Of a stretch of DNA of 14,238 nt, positions 8,011-14,238 are shown one piece after another. Below the pieces are notes generated by a model that was not told the origin of the DNA, ran no database searches, and saw nothing but the letters and a program-made list of their open reading frames with translations. The stretch lies in NCBI GenBank assembly GCA_014084085.1, contig NPFB01000121.1, forward strand, positions 9,108 to 23,345, read 5' to 3'. Every line of letters starts with the position of its first letter. The stretch's first letter is position 1. Both the position numbers and the translations under genes were made by a program. The stretch comes from Hondaea fermentalgiana (taxonomy: Eukaryota > Sar > Bigyra > Thraustochytrida > Thraustochytriidae).

Positions 8011-8755
8011 TAGGACTGCTTCGCGCGCGCTGCCTCTTTTGGAGAAACGTCCCGGAGTTCGAGAGGCGGTACCTCTGTCCGTCTGCAGAGGCAGTGATAT
8101 ACGGAAAAGACGCGCTCCACTGCGGGCCATCGCGCGAGGAACGCGTGAGGTGCATCCCACACGCCACACTGTCCACAGACTGCATCGATGCGGGGCAGTG
8201 GTAACAGAGGGGGAGGAACGCGCGGTGCTCGTAAAACCCAGTGACGCAAGTCGTCGGCTCTCGCCAAGGTCCTCCCACAGCCGGCTTTCGAAACCGACGG
8301 AGACCCCGAGCTGTCTGTCTGCCACTTTCAGTCGCCACCATTCGGCTTTTATTTCTTTTTATTATTATTATACCAAGCATCAAGCATGCCGGCAACCAAC
8401 CAAGCAACCAACAAACCAAGCCGCGGCTGCGGCAAAAGCAGCGATACAGCTCGAAACCAACCCATTCCTCGCACGCAGCAGCAAGGCTTCATTTATTCAT
8501 TCGCCAGCGATGCGACGGATTGCCTTCATATGCAAGCTTGGTCGGCTTCGGCCGTGAATCACCTCCATGGTTCTGCTGCACCGAATGTCACGCGTACTAG
8601 GCGGAAGTGAACCAAAGCCGCCCGCAAGGGGAAGGAAACCGCCTACAAGTGGAGTTTCCAGCCCCGCCGGCCCTCGCGGGCCACGCCGCCGCGACCCGCC
8701 GCTGCCGCCAAGCCGCCTGAGAACTCGAAGAAAAACTCGCAGCCCGAGCACTGTC

Positions 8756-8796
8756 GCAGCAGCAGCCGCAGCAGCAGCAGCAGCAGCAGCCGCAGC
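8756..8796 (+). repeat. CAG/CCGCAG triplet repeat
   Basis: About 13 AGC/CAG triplets with two CCG interruptions. In one frame it reads as Ala, in another as Gln or Ser, but none of these frames is supported as a gene. It has the opposite sense to the CTG tracts at 6461-7180. Confidence 0.8.
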
Positions 8797-9186
8797 CTCG
8801 GCCGCTGTCGCTTCGCCGGCGGCTGCGACCTCCTCGGGATGTCTATGGTGCCAGCGTACTCGGTTTCGACGCCGCCTTTACAGCAGGCAGACCGGCCGCC
8901 GCCGACGGCCTGTGCGAGCCGCGACGAAGGGGAGGGCAGGCAAGGAAGGAAGGCCCGGTCATAAAGCAGGAGAGGGTGCTTCTTTCTTTCAAATTTCTTT
9001 CAAGTTTCTTTTTCTTTTACCAAAAAATAATTACTTTCAAACTTTCTTTCCTCCCTGCTGTCTCCCTCTTCCGTGCTGCTGCTACCTTTTCTTTTCTTTC
9101 GCCTGCTTTACTTTTTCTTTCTTTCTTTCTTCCGAGCGCGCGCGCGGCACACAGGGAGTGGGAGAGTGGATGAGTGAGTGCAGAGG

Positions 9187-9225
9187 AAAACAAACAAAAC
9201 AAACAAAACAAACAAAACAAAACAA
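9187..9225 (+). repeat. AAACAAAAC repeat in the probable Galpha-2 leader
   Basis: Four to five copies of a 9-base A/C unit with no T or G inside. Similar CAAA/AAAC runs occur in the ABCG leader (about 348-375) and at the Galpha-3 intron end (13756-13779). A/C-rich unstructured leaders are common in efficiently translated mRNAs; that role is inferred here. Confidence 0.8.
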
Positions 9226-9402
9226 TCGACCGGACCCTCGTTCGCCCTCGCCCGCTCCCGCCGCTCCTCGCCCGCGCCTTCCCGCCCTCGCCCGCACGCA
9301 CGCACGCTCTCGCGCGGCGCAGGCCCTGCCGGCGGAGCGGAGAGGCGGCGAGCTCGCTCGACCCGTCCTCCGGGAAGTCATCCATACACATCGCTTCTCC
9401 TG

Positions 9403-9434
9403 CATCCATCCATCCATCCATCCATCCATCCATC
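9403..9434 (+). repeat. (CATC)8 microsatellite
   Basis: Eight perfect CATC units, about 210 bases before the Galpha-2 ATG and probably in its leader. Confidence 0.9.
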
Positions 9435-9554
9435 TCGGTGCCGCGCGTGCGCCAGCCAGAGCCAGACAGCCAGCCGGCCGAGCAGAGCCGAGCGAGCGAG
9501 AGAGCAAACCCCGGTCCCGCGCAGCGCAGCGAAGCGTCGGAGCGGGAGAGCGCG

Positions 9555-9642
9555 GAGCAGCGCAGCAGAGCAGAGCAGAGCAGAGCAGAGTCGAGGAGAG
9601 CAGAGCAGAGCGGAGCAGAGTCGAGCGAGCGAGCGAGCGAGC
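9555..9642 (+). repeat. AGCAG and (GAGC)5 repeats abutting the Galpha-2 start
   Basis: Many GCAGA pentamers (about 9555-9620) pass into five perfect GAGC units (9623-9642), then AAA and the ATG at 9646. The purine-rich leader thus runs straight into the start codon. The same GAGC word, in sense orientation, lies upstream of Galpha-3. Confidence 0.85.
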
Positions 9643-9645
9643 AAA

Positions 9646-11000
9646 ATGGGCGCCTGCGGAAGCAGCATGTCGGCGGAGGAGCAGGCGGAGGCCAACCGCA
9701 ACAAGCAGCTCGAGGCCCAGGCCCGCGCGCAGTAAGTTGAACGAGCAGCAGCAGCAGGAGAAGAAGTGGATGTGGCCGCGTCCGCGTCCTTCGCGATGGC
9801 GGACACGCGCGCACGATATGACCCTTCGGGCTCCCTTCTTTCTTTCTTCTTTTCTTTTTCTCCCTGGACGTACGTACTCCTCGAACACGGAATGACTGAC
9901 ACTCTTGCACGCCACGATGCGATGCGACGCGAATCGATTGAACGCACAGGCAAGCAGCCGAGGCCAACAAGCTCAAGTTCCTCCTCCTGGGCGCCGGCGA
10001 GTCCGGCAAGTCCACCCTCTTCAAGCAAATGAAGATTCTCTTCTCGGAACAACATGGCTTTACCCAGTCCGAGCTCCAGGCCGGTGTCAAGGTCGTCTAC
10101 GCCAACATCATGAGCAACATGAAGGTGCTTCTGGCCAACTGCGAGAGCCTCACGCCCGCAGAAGACACTGACCTCGCCGATGAGATCATGGGCCTCGAGG
10201 ACGGCATCACCATCGACAAGGAGATCGCCGAGAAGCTCAAGAGCATCTGGGAAGACGCCGGCGTCCAGGACACCTGGCGCCAGCGCTCCAACTTTCAGGT
10301 TCAGGATGCTCTCGCCTACTACATGCAGAACATCGACCGCATCGCGGAGTCCAACTATCTCCCCTCCAACCAGGATCTCCTCCGCTCGCGCGTCCGCACC
10401 TCGGGTATCGTCGAGGCCGAATACAACATTGGCGGCGTCGTCATTGCCATGTTCGACGTCGGTGGCCAGCGCAACGAGAGGAAGAAGTGGATCCACTGCT
10501 TCGATAATGTCACCGCTGTCATCTTTGTCGCCGCCATTTCCGAGTACGATCAGGTGCTCTACGAGGACCAGTCCATGAACCGTCAGGACGAGTCTGTCGC
10601 GCTCTTCAAGGAGATGTGCGAGTCCAAGTGGTTCCGCGACAAGAGCATGATTCTCTTCCTCAACAAGCGCGATCTCTTCCGCGAAAAGCTGCAGTACTCG
10701 CCCTTCCGCGTCGTCGACGGGCCCAACCCCCGCAACGTCGACTATCAGGGCCCCGAAAACGTTCCGGGCACTGCTTCGGCAACCGACGGTACGGCCGAGT
10801 TCGAGCAGGTCTACATGGCCACCACCAAGTACCTTACCGACCTCTACAAGCATGCCGGCACGGCCACCGTCTCCAAGAGCAACCGCGAGATCTACGTCAA
10901 GGTCACCGCCGCCACCGACACCGACCAGGTCAGGGTTGTCATGGAGTCTGCCAAGGATATTGTGCTCCGCAGCAACCTTCTCGACAACGGCTTCATGTAA
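9646..11000 (+). CDS. Heterotrimeric G-protein alpha subunit (Galpha-2), join(9646..9731, 9950..11000), 378 aa
   Basis: Membrane-anchored signalling GTPase. Exon 1 encodes MGACGSSMSAEEQ and the rest of 28 codons plus two bases; exon 2 begins with the G that completes Gln29. The splice is phase 2 and rejoins the frame without error (ARAQ-QAAEANKLKF). Motifs: Gly2 and Ser6 for myristoylation, Cys4 for palmitoylation; GAGESGKST 43-51; RSRVRTSG with Arg176 and Thr179; DVGGQ 198-202 with Gln202; NKRD 267-270; TAATDT 348-353. The C-terminus NLLDNGFM aligns end to end with animal Gi, but Asn replaces the pertussis-toxin Cys. An unspliced reading starting at Met 10029 would lose the P-loop and is wrong. 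The mature length equals that of Galpha-1 exactly, although the helical domains (about 60-170) differ strongly. An AATAAA lies about 390 bases after the stop. Confidence 0.96.
9732..9949 (+). other. Intron of Galpha-2, 218 bases, phase 2
   Basis: The donor GTAAGT at 9732 is an optimal consensus. The acceptor CGCACAG ends at 9949. A CTGAC branch-point-like word lies at 9896-9900, about 50 bases before the acceptor. The donor supplies an immediate in-frame TAA, so retention would stop translation after Gln29. The intron carries a C/T-rich middle and an AGCAG run near its start. Confidence 0.92.
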
Positions 11001-11385
11001 ACCCCACGTGTCCACGCAATCCCGCTTGCCTGTGCGCTTCGGTCATTTGGGTGACCTCTTCTTCCCACCACAGATTAGCCAAACACAGTTACCCAAGCGA
11101 CCTCGAGGCCACAGCCGCGCGAGCCGCCCGCGACATCGTCTCCAGCAGCACGGTCACTGCTGCGATTGCTTTTGCCAGCGCGTTACACATCGTTTCAGCT
11201 GCCCGTGCTCCTTCTGTTCCTCTTCTCGTCGTTAGGCCTGCTCTCGTGAGAAGCGCTAACTTTTACATCCCACATCTCCGTAACAACCAACTTTCGTTAT
11301 CTACTACTGATCACGTTTTTTATGAGCTTGCGTGCTTGCCCAAGTACCGACTGTGAGCAACAAATCTGTCCTTTGTGGAGGCGAT

Positions 11386-11391
11386 AATAAA
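11386..11391 (+). terminator. Possible polyadenylation signal AATAAA of Galpha-2
   Basis: Canonical AATAAA in GCGATAATAAAG, about 390 bases after the Galpha-2 stop and 38 bases before the minisatellite begins. Polyadenylation signals in this kind of organism are not well known to me, so the assignment rests on the hexamer alone. Confidence 0.35.
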
Positions 11392-11428
11392 GAAGAAACA
11401 GATGAGTGTACGTGAAATTTCCAGAACC

Positions 11429-11708
11429 AAGCAATCACTGTCTTGGTGAAAGAAGAATCACAAGGTACTACTGTCTTGGTGAAAGAAGAATCATCAAGCA
11501 ATCACTGTCTTGGAGAAAGAAGAATCACAAAGCACTCACTGTCTTGGAGAAAAAAAAGAAATCGCAAAGCACTCCGTGTCTTGGTGAAAGAAGAATCACA
11601 AGGTACTCACTGTCTTGGAGAAAGAAGAATCACAAAGCACTCCGTGTCTTGGAGAAAAAAAAGAAATCGCAAAGCACTCCGTGTCTTGAAGAAAAAAAAA
11701 GAAATTGC
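11429..11708 (+). repeat. Eight-copy minisatellite, 33-38 base unit, two unit types
   Basis: Units start at 11429, 11462, 11496, 11529, 11566, 11600, 11634 and 11671. All share a core close to CACTGTCTTGG followed by GAGAAA or GTGAAA. They end in one of two ways: type A in GAAGAATCAC (units 1, 2, 3, 5, 6), type B in an A-run plus GAAATCGC (units 4, 7, 8). Two units (2 and 6) begin AAGGTACT where the others begin AAGC. Unit lengths are not multiples of three and no frame stays in register, so it is not a protein repeat. It lies between the convergent 3' ends of Galpha-2 and Galpha-3. Confidence 0.9.
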
Positions 11709-12600
11709 AAAGGTTGCTGCGAATGGTGAACAGCTCTTGGTCGAGTATACCATACCACCAAGGTAAAAAAAAGTTGCCCATGCAAAGTAATGCCCTCGTT
11801 TGCTCGAAACCTGTGCGACGCTTGTGGTTGTTGCCAGCGTCGAAGACAAGATGCACCTGGTATGCTCATGCGCTCTCTGCTTGCAGTCATAGTTTCTCCA
11901 AGCACAACGCAAACTTTGAATTTACTACACGAAACTCCAAAAAGAAGGTCTTACTGTTAGCCTTACTTTTGATTTCGTCCCGAGACCTAATCTGACTTTC
12001 TACTCGCAGCCGCCAAATCAGTCTTTCATCTATATCTCAATCAAAAACACTTTTCAGAATCTCAAACTTTGGCTATCAAGACACGGAAAACTAAAACTGA
12101 GCTCAATTTCATAACACGACGGAGTGTTGATCGGACCGTGCCCAGACGGATAACGCGAGGAAAGATTTCGTCCCGTTTTATGTGGCAAACGAGAAAGAAA
12201 AATGAACAACAACAATGTACGAAAATTATCTTCATCTTTCAGAAAATGCATCTCTGCGCGAAAGGGCTATCGTTTGCGCTACGTGCTTGGCAGGCGCGGA
12301 TCTTGCTCCCCAGAAAGACGAGAGAGGTAAGGAGAACGGGAGAGAAAAAAAAGGGCGAGAGAGAGAGAGAGAGCGAGCGAGGTGGAGGAAAAGTCGAAAA
12401 AGATAAAGGCAAGAGAATGGATGCTCAAAAGCCAACGCGACGAGACTACACAACGCACGAGCAGTCCTCATCCGCGCAGACAGTGCAGCGTCCATTCCAG
12501 GCTGGGCTGGCCTCCCGCCACGCAAGGCAGCAAAAGGAAAAAGAAGAAAAAGAAAAAAGACGGCCCTTCTCTCTCTCTCGTCTATACAGCCCGAGCCGAT

Positions 12601-14018
12601 TTACACGCTGTCCTTGTCGCTGGCATCGAAAAAGCCTCCAGCCAACAGGTTGCTCTTGAGAATAATGTCGCGGCAGGCATCAAAGACGGTGTTGATGTTC
12701 CGCGAGTCTGTGGCCGTGGTAATGTGATGGTACACGCGCTTATTCGGGTTCTTTTTCCGCGAGACAAAAAGCTCAAGGCAATATTCGGCGGCAGCCTCGT
12801 AGCAGGCCTCGTACTCGGGCGTTCCGATCTCGGCACTCTTGGTGCCAGGCACAACCACAGGACCCGCGAAATCCAGGAAACGGGTGTCCGGGCCCTGGTC
12901 CACGCGAAACGGGCTCGTCACAAGCTTTTCCCGAAAGAGATCGGCCTTGTTCAGAAAGAGAATCATCGAGGTCTGCGTGAACCACTTGGAGTTGCAAATC
13001 TCCTCAAAGAGAATTACCGCCTCATCCATGCGGTTCACCTTGTTGTCTTCGTAGAGAACCTGATCATACTCGTTGATGGCTGCCACGAAAATCACAGCCG
13101 TCACATCCTCGAAACAGTGAATCCACTTGCGGCGCTCGTTGCGCTGGCCGCCCACGTCAAACATGACAAACTCGACCCCCTCGATCAAAAAGTGGTCCTC
13201 CACAATACCCGAGGTCCGGACGCGCGTCAGCAGAACGTCCTGCGTCGTTGGCACGTAGTCCTCCTTGCCGATCTCCTCGATTTTGGCCATGTAGTTGGCC
13301 AGGGCGTCTTGGACCTGGAAGTTAGCCCGGGCCGCCCACGTTTGCTGCACGCCTTCATCTGCCCACAGATTCTTCATCACGCTCGCCATCGAGGCGTCAA
13401 TGTACGCTGTCGGCGCCTCGAACGGCATCAGCAGCACGGCCTCTGCAGACTCCTTGAGCGATGGGTCGTATGGCCCGAATTCGGCGCAGCGCGTCAGCAC
13501 CTCCTGAAAGTCCGAAATCACGTTCGAATAGATGGTGAGCGCCGCCTTCGACAGCTCCGACTCGGTGAATCCCTTGTTTTGGCCGTAGAGCAGCTTCATC
13601 TGCTTAAAGATCGTGCTCTTGCCGCTCTCGCCGGCGCCCAGCAGCAGCAGCTTGATGCGGTTCCGGTCCTTGTGCCGGTCCTTTGCATTGGCGCGCGCAA
13701 TCTCCTGGTCGCGCCTTTTCTCCTGCACCTCGGCCTCGCTCAGCTTGGTCCCGCCTGTTTGTTTGTTTGTTTGTTTGTTCATCGCGCGTCAAGTAAACAG
13801 CGACGTCTTCGTCAGTCCTCGTTCCCTTTCCCGTCTCCTGTCGCTCTCTTGCTCGCTCTCGTCCCTCGACGTCGTCGACGAGAAACTCGTGTCTGTCATT
13901 TGCTCTTCTCTTTTTTTCTCTCTCATCTTTCCAACACGTAGCCTCGATGAGATTAGATGAGACGAGAGGGGAGAATACCTGGACAAGCCAACCTCGGCCC
14001 GAACTCACATGCTCCCAT
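12601..14018 (-). CDS. Heterotrimeric G-protein alpha subunit (Galpha-3), join on minus strand of 14018..14009 and 13754..12601, 387 aa
   Basis: Signalling GTPase. The long open frame begins at 13782 with MNKQTNKQTGG, encoded by a CAAA repeat and unsuited for lipid anchoring. I prefer a spliced model. Exon 1 is ATGGGAGCAT, in strong start context (GGACCATGG); its last T joins GC of exon 2 to make Cys4, giving MGACGTKLSEAEVQ. This provides Gly2 and Thr6 for myristoylation and Cys4 for palmitoylation, and puts GAGESGKST at 43-51 as in both paralogues. Other motifs: TRVRTSG with Arg181 and Thr184; DVGGQ 203-207 with Gln207; NKAD 272-275; TTATDS 349-354. The C-terminus NLLAGGFF continues with DASDKDSV, about eight acidic/polar residues beyond the usual end. 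No pertussis-toxin Cys is present. The main body is certain; the first exon is strongly inferred. Confidence 0.9.
13755..14008 (-). other. Inferred intron of Galpha-3, 254 bases, phase 1, after a 10-base coding exon
   Basis: On the minus strand the donor is GTGAGT (14008-14003) and the acceptor is AAACAG ending at 13755. A CTGAC branch-like word lies at 13815-13811, about 57 bases before the acceptor, much as in the Galpha-2 intron. Just before the acceptor is an (AAAC)n repeat that contains an in-frame ATG at 13782-13780. The acceptor lacks a clear pyrimidine tract, which is the weak point of the model. Confidence 0.82.
13756..13779 (-). repeat. (CAAA)n microsatellite at the Galpha-3 splice acceptor
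   Basis: Five AAAC/CAAA units on the minus strand end exactly in the acceptor AACAG. In the unspliced frame they would encode NKQTNKQT, the odd start of the long open frame. Confidence 0.85.
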
Positions 14019-14238
14019 GGTCCTGCTCGCGCCGCGCTACGGCGCTACGGCGCAGCGGGCTGCCTCCTGCTCTGCTCGCGCGCCCCGTGCCCCGCGGGCG
14101 CGCGCGACTCCGCGCTCTCTTCGGGCTCCCTCGCGGGATGGATGCCGCGCTCGCTCGCTCGCTCGCTCGCGCCCTCCCTCCGGCTGCGCGGCCTGATCGC
14201 CGTCTGCGGCTCCTCGCTGCCGCTGCTCGCGGGCGCGG
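14019..14238 (-). promoter_or_regulatory. Upstream region of Galpha-3
   Basis: GC-rich, without a supported coding frame. On the minus strand it holds five GAGC units (14170-14149), about 130 bases before the ATG at 14018. This parallels the (GAGC)5 leader of Galpha-2. The window ends here, so the promoter is probably incomplete. Confidence 0.45.

Larger units (their letters stand above)
6151..8600. other. Central intergenic region without a supported gene
   Basis: About 2.4 kb separates the leaders of the divergent Galpha-1 and Galpha-2. Frames of 140-250 codons occur (for example 7826-8557 plus and 7664-8419 minus), but they overlap on both strands, are rich in Arg, Ser, Cys and His, and match no protein I know. 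I therefore read the region as noncoding. Contents: an A/T-richer patch at 6160-6320 with TATATAA at 6178-6184, a hairpin at 6234-6258, five CTG clusters between 6461 and 7180, a purine tract then a pyrimidine tract at 7351-7590, a GCTGA triplet repeat at 7757-7771, a 10-base tandem repeat at 7868-7907, and an alternating tract at 7984-8010. An unrecognised noncoding RNA or small gene remains possible. Confidence 0.45.
8601..9645 (+). promoter_or_regulatory. Upstream and 5' leader region of Galpha-2
   Basis: A frame open from 8567 to 9895 on the plus strand translates to a low-complexity Arg/Ala/Ser protein that runs over the true Galpha-2 start in another frame, so I do not call it a gene. 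The block has an ordered composition: a CAG run, a C/T-rich stretch (about 8976-9132), an A/C-rich repeat, a CATC repeat, then a purine-rich AGCAG/GAGC stretch running up to the ATG. The last 460 bases resemble the A- and G-rich leaders of the other genes and are probably transcribed. An intron within the leader cannot be excluded; the C/T-rich stretch ends in GCACACAG at about 9156, which resembles an acceptor. Confidence 0.5.
11001..12600. other. Convergent 3' region of Galpha-2 and Galpha-3
   Basis: About 1.6 kb with no supported gene. Frames of up to 196 codons (12069-12659 plus) are A/G-rich low-complexity or overlap the repeat. Contents: the 3' untranslated region of Galpha-2 with AATAAA, an eight-copy minisatellite, a plainer A/T-richer stretch (11710-12230) in which I see nothing specific, and a purine-rich stretch at about 12320-12560 with (GA)n at 12357-12373 and a matching (CT)n at 12569-12580. 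The last two could pair in the Galpha-3 3' untranslated region. Confidence 0.5.

Noticed and set aside
7826..8557. 243-codon plus-strand open frame in the central gap
   Set aside because: Composition changes with each local repeat (TH-rich, YYYY, PTNQ-type runs), a minus-strand frame of similar size overlaps it, and no motif is recognisable. Possible but unsupported.
8567..9895. 442-codon plus-strand open frame across the Galpha-2 leader
   Set aside because: Mostly Arg/Ala/Ser from simple repeats, and it overlaps the true first exon and intron of Galpha-2 in another frame.
10029..11000. Galpha-2 as a 323-residue protein starting at Met 10029
   Set aside because: It would lack the P-loop that lies directly upstream in the same frame. 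Exon 1 with GTAAGT and a clean acceptor explains the full protein.
9378..11015. 545-codon open frame antisense to Galpha-2
   Set aside because: Codon-aligned shadow of Galpha-2 that also reads through its intron and leader repeats. No recognisable domain.
11429..11708. CRISPR-like array
   Set aside because: Units are directly adjacent with no unique spacers, and the context is a eukaryotic nuclear genome.
11406..11766. Repeat protein with LGERRITR / SWRKKNHKAL-like units in the minisatellite
   Set aside because: Unit lengths of 33, 34, 37 and 38 bases shift the frame from copy to copy, so no protein repeat is maintained.
12382..13941. 519-codon open frame antisense to Galpha-3
   Set aside because: Codon-aligned shadow; its ends are translations of A/G-rich repeats and intron sequence.

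Overview
This window looks like nuclear DNA of a GC-rich, intron-poor microbial eukaryote. The evidence is three heterotrimeric G-protein alpha subunits, an ABCG half-transporter, two GT-AG introns, no operon-like packing, and long leaders full of short tandem repeats. The combination fits a heterokont protist such as a thraustochytrid (Aurantiochytrium/Schizochytrium type). That taxonomic guess is an inference from style and was not tested against any database.

Layout from left to right. 1-571 is a repeat-rich leader. 572-2551 (+) is an intact ABCG-type half-transporter. 3096-3908 (+) is an unrecognised 270-residue protein with looser codon use than its neighbours. 4430-5566 (-) is an intronless G-alpha (called Galpha-1 here). 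5567-9645 is about 4 kb without a convincing gene. It holds promoter and leader DNA for two divergent G-alpha genes plus many simple repeats: CTG and CAG runs, G-quadruplex and Z-DNA type tracts, and a large purine/pyrimidine inverted repeat. 9646-11000 (+) is Galpha-2, with one 218-base intron. 11001-12600 is a convergent 3' region with an AATAAA and an eight-copy minisatellite. 12601-14018 (-) is Galpha-3. 14019-14238 is its repeat-bearing upstream DNA.

The main result is the gene model of Galpha-3. The long open frame starts inside a CAAA microsatellite with MNKQTNKQTGG, which is wrong for a G-alpha. A 10-base first coding exon (14009-14018, ATGGGAGCAT) followed by GTGAGT, spliced to an acceptor at 13755, gives MGACGTKLSEAEVQ. 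This restores the myristoylation/palmitoylation N-terminus (MGAC) seen in the other two genes and puts the P-loop at residues 43-51 in all three proteins.

Functionally, the three G-alphas should be membrane-anchored GTPase switches coupling 7TM receptors to effectors. All keep the catalytic Arg and Gln. They differ mainly in the helical domain and in the receptor-facing C-terminus, and Galpha-3 carries an unusual C-terminal extension. The paralogues are clearly diverged, so the cluster is an old expansion and not a recent tandem copy. No functional link between the transporter and the G-proteins can be read from the sequence.
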